Shown in pieces: positions 54,405 through 63,095 of a stretch of DNA of 64,000 nucleotides (positions within the stretch are counted from its first letter, which is position 1; every line of letters starts with the position of its first letter). This DNA is from Constrictibacter sp. MBR-5 (GTDB lineage: Bacteria; Pseudomonadota; Alphaproteobacteria; JAJUGE01): the NCBI RefSeq assembly GCF_040549485.1, contig NZ_JBEPTK010000011.1:1-64000 (forward strand). The letters run 5' to 3'. A program made the position numbers and the translations under genes. Below the pieces are notes generated by a model. It made no database searches. It was not told where the DNA came from and saw nothing but the letters and a program-made list of their open reading frames with translations.

Positions 54405-55174
54405 ACGTCGTCGCCCAGATCGGCAGCGTCTTCCTGGCATTCCTGGAGGCGGCGGGGCGGCTCTCGCTGTTCGCGCTGAACGCCGTCAGCCACATCGTCC
54501 GGCCGCCCTGGTACCCGCGCCTGATCCTGCGGCAGCTGGTCGACATCGGCTATTACTCCCTGCCTGTCGTGGCGCTGACGACGCTGTTCAGCGGCATGGT
54601 GCTGGCGCTGCAGAGCTATACCGGCTTCGCCCGCTTCTCGGCCGAGAGCGCCGTCGCCAACGTCGTCGTCCTGTCGATGACCCGCGAGTTGGCACCGGTG
54701 CTGGCGGGGCTGATGGTCGCCGGCCGCATCGGCGCCTCGATGGCGGCTGAGATCGGCACCATGCGGGTGACCGAGCAGATCGACGCGCTCACGACCCTCT
54801 CCACCAACCCGATGAAGTATCTGGTGGCGCCGCGCATCCTGGCGGGCATCACGATGCTGCCGGTGCTGGTGTTCGTCGGCGACATCATCGGCGTACTCGG
54901 CGGCTATCTGGTGTCGGTCTACAAGCTGGGCTTCAACCCGGACAACTACGTCCGCCAGACGCTGGAATTCGTCGAGTTCAACGACGTCTTCTCCGGGCTG
55001 GTGAAGGCGGCGGCCTTCGGCTTCATCGTCACCCTGATGGGCTGCTACCACGGCTACAATTCGCGCGGCGGCGCCCAGGGCGTCGGCGTCGCGACGACCA
55101 ACGCGGTCGTCTCGGCGGCGATCCTGATCCTGGTGACCAACTACATCATCACCGAACTGTTCTTCGCCCGATGA
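54401..55174 (+). CDS. mlaE: MlaE family ABC permease
   Basis: A 257-residue inner-membrane permease of the lipid-transport Mla family, with five to six hydrophobic segments and the hallmark VVLSMTRELAPVLAGLMVAGRIGASMAAEIGTM region and EQIDAL. It works with the ATPase encoded next. No MlaD, MlaC or MlaB gene follows, so the periplasmic parts must lie elsewhere. Both ends overlap neighbours by 4 nt. Confidence 0.9.
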   Translation: MNVVAQIGSVFLAFLEAAGRLSLFALNAVSHIVRPPWYPRLILRQLVDIGYYSLPVVALTTLFSGMVLALQSYTGFARFSAESAVANVVVLSMTRELAPVLAGLMVAGRIGASMAAEIGTMRVTEQIDALTTLSTNPMKYLVAPRILAGITMLPVLVFVGDIIGVLGGYLVSVYKLGFNPDNYVRQTLEFVEFNDVFSGLVKAAAFGFIVTLMGCYHGYNSRGGAQGVGVATTNAVVSAAILILVTNYIITELFFAR

Positions 55175-56040
55175 CCGACGCGCCCTCGGCCCCCAACAGC
55201 CGCACCCCTGCGCCCCCCCAGGACGATCCGGACGACGCGATCATGTCGTCGATGCCCGTCGCGCAGGGCGGAACGCCGAAGATCGCCGTGCGCGACCTCC
55301 ACAAGGCGTTCGGCGCGAAACAGGTGCTGCGCGGCGTCGACCTGGACGTCGCCGATGGCGAGTCCGTCGTCGTGATCGGCGGCTCAGGTACCGGCAAGTC
55401 GGTGCTGCTGAAGTGCATCCTGGGCATCCTCACGCCCGACCGGGGCAGCATCAAGATCGACGGCGTCGAGGTCGTCGGCATGCGCCACCGCGACCGCGAG
55501 GCCATCGCCGCCAAGTTCGGCATGCTGTTCCAGGGCGGCGCCCTGTTCGACAGCCTGCCGGTCTGGGAGAACGTCGCCTTCGGCCTGATCCAGGCCAAGC
55601 GGATGCCGCGCCGCCAGGCGCGCGAGGCGGCGATCGAGAATCTCGCCGCGGTCGGCCTGGGACCGGAGGTCGCCGACCTGTCGCCCGCCGAACTGTCCGG
55701 CGGCATGCAGAAGCGCGTGTCGCTGGCCCGCGCCATCGCGACCCGGCCGGAGATCATCTTCTTCGACGAGCCGACGACCGGCCTCGACCCGATCATGAGC
55801 GACGTCATCAACGACCTGATCGTCGCCTGCGTGCACGAGCTGGGCGCCACGGCGCTGTCGATCACCCACGACATGGCCAGCGCCCGCAAGATCGCGCATC
55901 GCATCGCCATGCTGCACCAGGGCCGCATCGTCTGGGCCGGCCCGGTCGCCGACATCGACGCCAGCGGCGACCCCTATGTCGACCAGTTCATCCACGGCCG
56001 CGCCGAAGGCCCCATCCAGATGCAGGTGCGGCGTGACTAG
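55171..56040 (+). CDS. mlaF: MlaF family ABC ATPase
   Basis: A 289-residue ATPase that energises phospholipid movement with the MlaE permease. After about 30 polar residues come Walker A GGSGTGKSVLL, the LFQGGALFDSLPVWENVAF region typical of MlaF, signature LSGGMQKRV and Walker B IIFFDEPTTGLDP, with the H-loop in SITHD. Coupled to mlaE by a 4-nt overlap. Followed by radA. Confidence 0.92.
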   Translation: MTDAPSAPNSRTPAPPQDDPDDAIMSSMPVAQGGTPKIAVRDLHKAFGAKQVLRGVDLDVADGESVVVIGGSGTGKSVLLKCILGILTPDRGSIKIDGVEVVGMRHRDREAIAAKFGMLFQGGALFDSLPVWENVAFGLIQAKRMPRRQAREAAIENLAAVGLGPEVADLSPAELSGGMQKRVSLARAIATRPEIIFFDEPTTGLDPIMSDVINDLIVACVHELGATALSITHDMASARKIAHRIAMLHQGRIVWAGPVADIDASGDPYVDQFIHGRAEGPIQMQVRRD

Positions 56041-56079
56041 GCCGTGGACCGAACCGGCCACGAGGGGGCGACCGCACTG

Positions 56080-57585
56080 ATGGCGCGCGCCGCAGCCCGC
56101 TACGTCTGTCAGAGCTGCGGCTCCGTCTACGGAAAGTGGGCGGGTCGATGCGAAGCCTGCGGCCAGTGGAACAGCATCGTCGAGGAGACGCCGCGCGAGG
56201 CGGCACCGCGCGGCCTCGGCAAGGGCTCCGGCCGGCGCATCGAGCTGGTGGCGCTGCATGGCGCGGCGGAGCCGCCGCCGCGCCGTTCCACAGGCATCGG
56301 CGAACTGGACCGGGTGGCCGGCGGCGGCCTCGTCCCCGGCTCCTGCGTGCTGATCGGCGGCGACCCCGGCATCGGCAAGTCGACCCTGCTGCTCCAGGCG
56401 GTGGCGTCGCTGGCGATGGGCGGCGCGCGCTGCGTCTACATCTCCGGCGAGGAGGCGGTCGACCAGGTGCGCCTGCGCGCCGGCCGCATGGGGCTGGACA
56501 AGGCGCCGATCGACCTCGCCGCGGCCACCGACGTGCGCGACATCGTCACGACGCTGGAGGCGGGACCGCCGCCCGACGTGCTGGTGATCGATTCGATCCA
56601 GACGATGTACGTCGACACGTTCGACTCGGCCCCCGGCACGGTCGCCCAGGTGCGCGCCAGCGCCCAGGAGCTGATCCGCTTCACCAAGCGCCTGGGCATC
56701 ACGCTGCTGCTCGTCGGCCACGTGACCAAGGAAGGCACGATCGCCGGGCCGCGCGTGCTGGAGCACATGGTCGACGCGGTCCTCTATTTCGAAGGCGACC
56801 GCGGCCACGAATTCCGCATCCTGCGCGGCGTGAAGAACCGGTTCGGCGCCACCGACGAGATCGGCGTGTTCGAGATGACCGGCGCCGGCCTCGCCGAGGT
56901 CACGAACCCGTCGGCGCTGTTCCTCGGCGACCGCGACGAGGCGAACCCGGTCAGCGGTTCGTCGGTGCTCGCCGGCATGGAGGGCACGCGCCCGCTGCTG
57001 GTCGAGATCCAGGCGCTGGTGGCGCCGTCGTCGCTGGCGACGCCGCGGCGCGCCGTGGTCGGCTGGGACTCCTCCCGGCTCGCCATGGTGATGGCGGTGC
57101 TGGAGTCGCGCTGCGGGCTGGAACTCGGCATGCGCGATGTCTACCTGAACGTCGCCGGCGGACTGCGCGTGACCGAACCGGCGGCAGACCTCGCGGTCGC
57201 CGCCGCCCTGGTCTCGTCCGCTCTGTCCAGGCCCGTTCCCGCCGGCACCGTCGCCTTCGGCGAGATCGGCCTGTCCGGCGAGATCCGTCCCGTGGCACAG
57301 CCGGAGGCCCGCCTGAAGGAATCCGCCAAGCTCGGCTTCGCCGGCGCCCTGATGCCGCGCCGCACTGGTGGGGCGAAAGCAGGCAAGCCGAAGCGGGAGC
57401 AGGCGACGCCCGGCATCCAGGTGCGCGAACTGGCGCGCCTTCAGGAACTGGTCGACATCATCCGCGAGCAGCCGCCGGAGCATCGCCCCGAAGGCGCGCC
57501 CGCCTCTTCCACGCAGCCCGGCGAGACACGGTCCGGCGATACACGGGGCGAAGGCCGCCGCTCCTACAGCACGGGACAGACGTGA
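56080..57585 (+). CDS. radA: DNA repair protein RadA
   Basis: A 501-residue RecA-like protein for branch migration and recombination repair. It has an N-terminal zinc finger (CQSC then CEAC), Walker A GDPGIGKSTLL, the RadA-specific KNRFG motif (GVKNRFGATDEIG) and a C-terminal Lon-like domain (GEIGLSGEIRPV). The ATG at 56080 (MARAAARYVCQSCG) is the family start; a GTG at 56044 would add 12 residues. The C-terminal tail is polar and repeats-free. The stop overlaps the CvpA start (GTGA). Confidence 0.95.
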   Translation: MARAAARYVCQSCGSVYGKWAGRCEACGQWNSIVEETPREAAPRGLGKGSGRRIELVALHGAAEPPPRRSTGIGELDRVAGGGLVPGSCVLIGGDPGIGKSTLLLQAVASLAMGGARCVYISGEEAVDQVRLRAGRMGLDKAPIDLAAATDVRDIVTTLEAGPPPDVLVIDSIQTMYVDTFDSAPGTVAQVRASAQELIRFTKRLGITLLLVGHVTKEGTIAGPRVLEHMVDAVLYFEGDRGHEFRILRGVKNRFGATDEIGVFEMTGAGLAEVTNPSALFLGDRDEANPVSGSSVLAGMEGTRPLLVEIQALVAPSSLATPRRAVVGWDSSRLAMVMAVLESRCGLELGMRDVYLNVAGGLRVTEPAADLAVAAALVSSALSRPVPAGTVAFGEIGLSGEIRPVAQPEARLKESAKLGFAGALMPRRTGGAKAGKPKREQATPGIQVRELARLQELVDIIREQPPEHRPEGAPASSTQPGETRSGDTRGEGRRSYSTGQT

Positions 57586-58256
57586 GCGACATCCACACCT
57601 TCGACATCGCCGTCATCGGCCTGCTCCTGCTCTCGGCGGTGGTCGCCTATTCGCGCGGCTTCGTGCGCGAAGTGCTGTCCCTCGTCTCCTGGGTCGGCGC
57701 GGTCGTCGTGACCGTCTACGCCTTCGAGACGGTGCAGCCCTATGTCGGCGAGTTCATCCCGATCGAGCTGTTCGCCAACGTCGCGACGGCCCTCGGCCTG
57801 TTCACCATCGCCCTGATCGTCTTCAGCGTCATCGGCGGCCGCATCGCCAAGGCGGTGGGAGAATCGGCCCACGGGGCAGTCGACAAGTCGCTGGGCTTCC
57901 TGTTCGGACTCGTCCGCGGTGGACTTCTCGTCACCATCGCCTATCTGGTGGTGACCTGGGTCATACCCTGGGACGAGCAGCCGGCATGGCTGCGGGAGGC
58001 GCGGACGACACCGCTGATCCGCGAGGCCGCGGGCGAGATCGAGGCCATCGTTCCCGCCGGCTTCGGCATGGAGGGCCGCTCCATCGTGAACCGCGCCGAA
58101 CGGCGCAGCCGCGAGGCGGCGGAGACCGAGCAATTGCTGCGGCGGCTCAACACGCCGCAGCCCACGGTACCGGAACAGGCCCCGCGCGAGGACCGTCCCG
58201 GCTATACCGACCAAGAGCGCCGAGACCTTGAACGCCTGATCAAGGGGACCCAGTGA
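57582..58256 (+). CDS. cvpA: CvpA family membrane protein
   Basis: A 224-residue inner-membrane protein with four hydrophobic segments in the first about 130 residues (for example VIGLLLLSAVVAYSRGFVRE, the family start) and a polar C-terminal half. CvpA proteins are linked to colicin V production and to membrane or purine-related functions, and commonly lie just before purF. GTG start at 57582; the stop overlaps the purF start. Confidence 0.92.
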   Translation: MSDIHTFDIAVIGLLLLSAVVAYSRGFVREVLSLVSWVGAVVVTVYAFETVQPYVGEFIPIELFANVATALGLFTIALIVFSVIGGRIAKAVGESAHGAVDKSLGFLFGLVRGGLLVTIAYLVVTWVIPWDEQPAWLREARTTPLIREAAGEIEAIVPAGFGMEGRSIVNRAERRSREAAETEQLLRRLNTPQPTVPEQAPREDRPGYTDQERRDLERLIKGTQ

Positions 58257-59737
58257 CCATGGACGCCGTCTTGGAAGCAGTCGCCACCACCAACCCGTTC
58301 GACGACGACAAGCTGCACGAGGAGTGCGGCGTGTTCGGGATCTACGGGCACGATGACGCATCGGCGCACGTGGCGCTTGGCCTGCACGCGCTGCAGCACC
58401 GCGGCCAGGCGGCGGCGGGGGTCGTCAGCTTCGACGGCGCCGGCTTCCACTCGCATCGCGGCCTGGGCCACGTCGCCGACAATTTCGGCGACGAGGAGAC
58501 GATCAAGAAGCTGCCCGGCTATGCCGCCATCGGCCACAACCGCTACGCCACGACCGGCGACGTGCTGCTGCGCAACGTGCAGCCGCTCTATGCCGACTTC
58601 GCGTTCGGCGGGCTGGCCGTGGCGCACAACGGCAACCTCACCAACGCGGTCGCGGTGCGCAAGGATCTGGTCCGCCAGGGCTCGCTGTTCCAGTCGACGA
58701 CGGACACCGAGATCATCGTCCACCTGATCGCGCGCAGCCATGCCGGCAACGTGATCGACCGCATCACCGACGCGCTGCGCAAGGTGGAGGGCGCCTATTC
58801 TCTGGTCGCCCTCACCCAGAAGAAGCTGATCGGCGTGCGCGATCCCTTCGGCGTGCGCCCGCTGGTCCTCGGCCGGCTCGGCGACGCCTGGATCCTGACG
58901 TCCGAGACCTGTGCCCTCGACATCATCGGCGCCGAACTGGTGCGGGACATCGAGCCGGGCGAGATGGTGGTCGTCGACGGCGACGGGCTGCGCAGCCTGC
59001 GCCCGTTCGACCAGGTGCCGCCGCGCCCCTGCGTCTTCGAGTACATCTACTTCGCCCGCCCCGACAGCGTGATCGAGGGCCGCAGCGTCTACGACGCGCG
59101 CAAGCGCATCGGCGTCGAACTCTCGCGCGAGAGCGGCGTCGAGGCGGACGTGGTCGTGCCGGTGCCCGACTCGGGCGTGCCGGCGGCGATCGGCTACGCC
59201 GGCGCCGCGGGCATCCCGTTCGAACTCGGCATCATCCGCAACCACTATGTCGGCCGCACCTTCATCGAGCCGACCGACTCGATCCGCAATCTCGGCGTGA
59301 AGCTGAAGCACAACGCCAACCGGGTGCACATCGAGGGCAAGCGCGTCATCCTCGTCGACGACAGCATCGTGCGCGGCACCACCTCGCGGAAGATCGTCGA
59401 GATGGTCCGCGCCGCCGGCGCCAGGGAGGTGCACATGCGCATCTCCAGCCCGCCGACCACCCATTCCTGCTTCTACGGCATCGACACGCCGGACCGCGAG
59501 AAGCTGCTGGCGGCGCGCTACGACACGGCGGAGATGGCGAAGATCATCGGCGCCGACAGCCTCGCCTTCATCTCGATCGACGGACTCTACCGGGCGCTCG
59601 GCGTCGCCGGCCGCGATCCGGTGCGGCCCGGCTTCTGCGATGCCTGCTTCACGGGGGACTATCCCATCGGCCTGATCGACCATGCGGCCGCGGAGCGCGC
59701 CCGCGGCATCCATCTCGTCGAGGCCGTCGCAGGATGA
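58253..59737 (+). CDS. purF: Amidophosphoribosyltransferase
   Basis: Commits PRPP to purine synthesis using glutamine. The 494-residue enzyme has a propeptide and the N-terminal nucleophile cysteine in EECGVFGIYG (about residue 25), the glutaminase HRGQAAAG and GHNRYATTG, and the PRPP-binding loop VILVDDSIVRGTTS. A GTG at 58253 overlaps the cvpA stop; an ATG two codons later is equally possible. Confidence 0.96.
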   Translation: MTMDAVLEAVATTNPFDDDKLHEECGVFGIYGHDDASAHVALGLHALQHRGQAAAGVVSFDGAGFHSHRGLGHVADNFGDEETIKKLPGYAAIGHNRYATTGDVLLRNVQPLYADFAFGGLAVAHNGNLTNAVAVRKDLVRQGSLFQSTTDTEIIVHLIARSHAGNVIDRITDALRKVEGAYSLVALTQKKLIGVRDPFGVRPLVLGRLGDAWILTSETCALDIIGAELVRDIEPGEMVVVDGDGLRSLRPFDQVPPRPCVFEYIYFARPDSVIEGRSVYDARKRIGVELSRESGVEADVVVPVPDSGVPAAIGYAGAAGIPFELGIIRNHYVGRTFIEPTDSIRNLGVKLKHNANRVHIEGKRVILVDDSIVRGTTSRKIVEMVRAAGAREVHMRISSPPTTHSCFYGIDTPDREKLLAARYDTAEMAKIIGADSLAFISIDGLYRALGVAGRDPVRPGFCDACFTGDYPIGLIDHAAAERARGIHLVEAVAG

Positions 59738-60459
59738 GCGAGGGGACGAAGAACGGGGGCCGCCTCGCGGGCCGCGTCGCCCTGGTCACGGGCGCGTCGC
59801 GCGGCATCGGCGCCGCCATCGCCGAACGCTATGCGGCCGAAGGCGCGCACGTCTATCTGGTGGCGCGCACCCAGGGCGGCCTCGAAGAGGTCTACGACCG
59901 CATCGCCGCGGCCGGCGGCAGCGCCACGGGCGTGCCGCTCGACCTGCGCAAGCCGGAGACGATCGAGCAGCTCTCGGTCGCGATCTTCGAGCGCTTCCGT
60001 CGCCTCGACATCCTGGTCGGCAACGCCGGCGCGCTCGGGGTGCTGACACCCGTGCCGCACCTGGAGCCGAAGGTGTGGAACGAGGTGATGGACGTGAACG
60101 TCACCGCCAACTACCGCCTGATCCGGGCCTTCGACCCGCTGCTGCGCGCCTCGGACGCCGGCCGGGCGATCTTCGTCAGTTCCGGTGCGGCCCGCGGCGG
60201 CATGGCCTACTGGGGCGCCTACGCCGCCTCCAAGGCCGCGCTGGAGGCCCTCGTCTCCTGCTGGGCGGCCGAGAGCGTCAAGACGCCGCTCCGCATCAAC
60301 ACGGTCGACCCGGGGGCCGTGCGGACCCGCATGCGCGCCGACGCCTTCCCCGGCGAAGACCCGATGTCGCTCCGCCCGCCCGAGGCGCTGACCGACGCCA
60401 TGCTCGACCTCGCCGCCCCCGACTGCACGATCCACGGCGAGGTGGTGTGGGTGCGCTGA
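59734..60459 (+). CDS. SDR family NAD(P)-dependent oxidoreductase
   Basis: A 241-residue short-chain dehydrogenase with LVTGASRGIGAAIA, GNAGALG (a variant of NNAG), the serine in FVSSGAARGG and YAASKAALEAL. It ends in NTVDPGAVRTRMRADAFPGED. It follows purF with a 4-nt overlap, an arrangement seen in other Alphaproteobacteria. Substrate unknown. Confidence 0.9.
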   Translation: MSEGTKNGGRLAGRVALVTGASRGIGAAIAERYAAEGAHVYLVARTQGGLEEVYDRIAAAGGSATGVPLDLRKPETIEQLSVAIFERFRRLDILVGNAGALGVLTPVPHLEPKVWNEVMDVNVTANYRLIRAFDPLLRASDAGRAIFVSSGAARGGMAYWGAYAASKAALEALVSCWAAESVKTPLRINTVDPGAVRTRMRADAFPGEDPMSLRPPEALTDAMLDLAAPDCTIHGEVVWVR

Positions 60460-60529
60460 ACGTTGCCGAGGCGCCGCCTCCGCATCGATGGATCACCGGC
60501 AGGGGCGGCCCACCATTGCGCCGGCACCC

Positions 60530-61513
60530 TCAAGAATACTGCCTGACGTCGCCGGGGCTCATCGCGTCAAAGCGGCTCTCGTGGATACCGCGCGCCCGGA
60601 GCGCCGATGACAGACGCTTGGCGGGGTCGTCCCGCGCCTCGTCGGTCAGCTTGAAGACGCCCCAGTGAGTGCCGAGCGCCGCGCGCGCATCCAGGTCGCA
60701 CAGGATCTGGACCGCCTCGTCGGGATCGACGTGCTGTGCCGCCATGAACCACCGCGGATCGTAGGCGCCGATCGGCAGCAGGGCGAGATCGGGCGACCCG
60801 AACGCGGCCCGCATCCTGCGGAAGATGCTGCCCGTGCCGTAGCCGGTATCGCCGGCGAAATAGACCAGCTTCGTCGCCGCGCGGAGCATGAAGCCGCCCC
60901 ATAGCGCCATGCGGCGGTCCCGCAGACCCCGCGACGACCAGTGGTTCGCCGGGACGACGTGCACCTCCGCCCGGGGAGCGATCGACACGCGGCCGCCCCA
61001 GTCCCGCGCCTCGATCCGCGCTGCGGGCAGGCGGCGACGGACGATGGCGTCGTTGCCGAGCGGCGTCACGATCAGGGGCGCGTGCCCGGCTTGGAGGGTA
61101 CGCAGGGTCGCGATGTCCAGATGGTCGTAGTGATTGTGCGACAGCAGGATCGCGTCGATCGGCGGGAGATCGCCGAGCGCGATGCCGGGAGCCGCCGCGC
61201 GCTTCGGCCCGGCGAAGCCGACCGGACTGGCGCGATCCGACCAGACCGGATCGGTGAGGATGTTGAGACCCGCGACCTGGATCAGCAGCGTCGCATGACC
61301 GACCATCGTGACCCGCAGACCATCCACCCGCACATCCGGTTTGGTCGGCCGGACCGGGACGTTCTTCGGCCAGGGATTGTCCGGCGCGGTCCGCCGCCAG
61401 CGCAGCAGGTCGCGCAGCCGGCGATCGGTGCCGGGCTCGCCCGGATTGAAGAAACGTACGCCGTCGAAATGATCCGACACCGGACCGCTGTAGTAGGAAT
61501 TCGATGTCGGCAT
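60530..61513 (-). CDS. Metallo-beta-lactamase-fold hydrolase (UlaG/NAPE-PLD-like)
   Basis: A 327-residue protein with the metal motif SHNHYDHLD, FAGDTGYG and a late histidine in LGTHWGVF. The N-terminal SNSYYSGPVSDHFDG and FFNPGE segments and the WPKNVP stretch are those of bacterial relatives of N-acyl phosphatidylethanolamine phospholipase D. It should hydrolyse a phosphodiester or ester near the membrane. ATG 61513 gives the family start; an upstream ATG at 61555 would add 14 residues. Confidence 0.88.
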   Translation of the reverse strand: MPTSNSYYSGPVSDHFDGVRFFNPGEPGTDRRLRDLLRWRRTAPDNPWPKNVPVRPTKPDVRVDGLRVTMVGHATLLIQVAGLNILTDPVWSDRASPVGFAGPKRAAAPGIALGDLPPIDAILLSHNHYDHLDIATLRTLQAGHAPLIVTPLGNDAIVRRRLPAARIEARDWGGRVSIAPRAEVHVVPANHWSSRGLRDRRMALWGGFMLRAATKLVYFAGDTGYGTGSIFRRMRAAFGSPDLALLPIGAYDPRWFMAAQHVDPDEAVQILCDLDARAALGTHWGVFKLTDEARDDPAKRLSSALRARGIHESRFDAMSPGDVRQYS

Positions 61514-61719
61514 CTCGCGTCCGTCGGGCGTTCGGGCGGCCGCGATCTTATTCATCGAGGCCCGGCGCGTCCCGTACGACACGATCGCGATGACGACCGA
61601 TCGCTCCGACAGGCGGACCGGCACGCGTTTCCCGGAGGGACAATCCCGTGCCCCTGCCCGCCCCGCCGCGCTACACTGCCGTCCGACCGCAGCACACCGC
61701 CCGCCGGACTGGCATCGCC

Positions 61720-62064
61720 ATGATCAGCCTCAGCCTTCGCGTCGACATCGACGACCATGGACGCATCGGTCCCGGAAAGATCAGGCTGCTGGAGCAGATC
61801 GGGGCGCTGGGCTCGATCTCCGCCGCGGGGCGGTCGATGAACATGTCCTACAAGCGCGCCTGGGCCCTGGTCGACGAGCTGAACCGCTGTTTCGGCAAGC
61901 CGGTCGTGTCGACGCAGATGGGCGGGCGCGCCGGCGGCGGCGCCGCCCTCACCCCGTTCGGCAGCGAGTTGGTCGCGCATTACCGTGCCATCGAGAGCAA
62001 GGCCGAACAGGCCGCCGGCCTGCACCTGAACGCGTTGCGGGCGGCCGCCGAGCGGAGCGGCTGA
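61720..62064 (+). CDS. ModE-like winged-helix transcription regulator
   Basis: A 114-residue protein made only of the LysR/ModE-type DNA-binding domain: GPGKIRLLEQIGALGSISAAGRSMNMSYKRAWALVDELN, followed by FGKPVVSTQMGGRAGGGAALTPFG. Full ModE has C-terminal molybdate-binding domains, absent here, so ligand sensing is unclear. Similar short proteins sit near molybdenum or nitrogen-oxide genes. It converges on the NsrR-like gene. Confidence 0.88.
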   Translation: MISLSLRVDIDDHGRIGPGKIRLLEQIGALGSISAAGRSMNMSYKRAWALVDELNRCFGKPVVSTQMGGRAGGGAALTPFGSELVAHYRAIESKAEQAAGLHLNALRAAAERSG

Positions 62065-62077
62065 AGTCGCCGGCCCG

Positions 62078-62500
62078 TCAAGCGGGCTGCAGTCCGAAGG
62101 CGTCCGCCAGTTCCCGCTTCGCCAGCAGGTCGGCGAGGCTGTGGCGGTCGAGCACCGCCATGAAGGCGGCCAGCGCCTCGGCCAGCACGCAGGCGAGGCC
62201 GCAGCCGGGGGCGAGGATGCAGGTGGCGCAGTCCACCAGGGCGAAATCGTCCTCCATGCGGCGCACCACCTCGCCCACGTTGATCTCCGCCGCCGGACGG
62301 GCGAGGCGCACGCCGCCGAAGCGGCCGCGCGCGCTGGTCACGTAGCCGGCACGGCCGAGGTCGTTCACGACCTTCATCAGGTGGTTCTGCGAGATGCCGT
62401 AGGCGCGCGCGATCTCGGCGATCGAGCAGAGCGCGTCCGGCTTCGCGCCCAGATAGAGCAGCACCCGCATCGCATAGTCGGTGTAGCGCGTCAGCCGCAT
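62078..62500 (-). CDS. Rrf2 family regulator, NsrR-like
   Basis: A 140-residue winged-helix regulator (MRLTRYTDYAMRVLLYLG, then GISQNHLMKVVNDLGRAGYV). Near residue 92-106 the segment DCATCILAPGCGLAC has four cysteines, matching the iron-sulfur loop of NsrR, the nitric-oxide sensor; the following LAEALAAFMAVLDRHSLADL is also NsrR-like. It diverges from a truncated haemoglobin gene across a palindrome, so it is likely to control nitric-oxide detoxification. ATG 62500 is preferred over 62521, which adds MPQRGRR. Confidence 0.88.
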   Translation of the reverse strand: MRLTRYTDYAMRVLLYLGAKPDALCSIAEIARAYGISQNHLMKVVNDLGRAGYVTSARGRFGGVRLARPAAEINVGEVVRRMEDDFALVDCATCILAPGCGLACVLAEALAAFMAVLDRHSLADLLAKRELADAFGLQPA

Positions 62501-62576
62501 CCGTCGTCCCCGCTGCGGCATCGCGCCGCCACGTCGATATATGCTCTTTCTATACATCTTTGGCGAGCCGCTATAT

Positions 62577-62593
62577 ATGTACCAGCTGTACAT
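62577..62593. promoter_or_regulatory. Perfect palindrome, candidate NsrR-type operator
   Basis: ATGTAC and GTACAT are spaced by five bases (ATGTACCAGCTGTACAT), 30 bases before the haemoglobin ATG and 77 before the regulator start. An A/T-rich flank (CTATATAT) could supply a -10 element. It resembles the dyad organisation, not the exact consensus, of NsrR sites, so the regulator encoded to its left is the natural candidate. Confidence 0.6.
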
Positions 62594-62622
62594 GATTGGT
62601 CGACCTTGATCGGACGAGCGCC

Positions 62623-63018
62623 ATGGAAGCGGACGCGACGGACATCGACGAAGCCGGACTGAAGCGGCTGGTGGACCGGTTCTACGAGCGGGTACGGGCG
62701 GACGCGATGCTCGGCCCCGTTTTCGAGGACGCGGTGGACGACTGGCCGCCGCACCTGGAGAAGCTGGCCGCCTTCTGGTCGTCGGTCGTGCTCCGCACCG
62801 GGCGCTACACCGGCAACCCGATGACGGCGCATGCCCGGCATGCCGGGCGCCTGAGCCCGGCGATGTTCGAGCGGTGGCTGGCGCTATGGCGCGGGGCGAC
62901 CGCCGAGACGATGGCGCCGGCCGCCGCCGCGCTGCTGCAGGCGCGGGCGGAGCGCATCGCCGAAAGCCTGCAGCTCGCCCTGTTCTTCCGCCCGGGCCGC
63001 AGGCCCGCGCGACCCTGA
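62623..63018 (+). CDS. Truncated haemoglobin, group III type
   Basis: A 131-residue haem protein with helix residues typical of group III (LVDRFYERVRADAMLGPVFED, PHLEKLAAFWSSVVLRTGRYTGNPM, and FERWLALWR). A histidine-containing HARHAGRLSP loop provides the proximal ligand. Such proteins are linked to nitric oxide or oxygen handling, which fits the divergent NsrR-like regulator. Confidence 0.9.
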   Translation: MEADATDIDEAGLKRLVDRFYERVRADAMLGPVFEDAVDDWPPHLEKLAAFWSSVVLRTGRYTGNPMTAHARHAGRLSPAMFERWLALWRGATAETMAPAAAALLQARAERIAESLQLALFFRPGRRPARP

Positions 63019-63095
63019 AGCCCATAAAACACCGCGATCCGCGCTGCCGCTCCCGTGCCTGGTGGGGACCGGCGCCGGCGTAACAGAGAGTTCCC

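Noticed and set aside
50286-54440. 1384-codon minus-strand frame opposite cfa, dnaB and alr
   Set aside because: Antisense shadow crossing three recognised genes; length reflects lack of stop codons in G+C-rich DNA.
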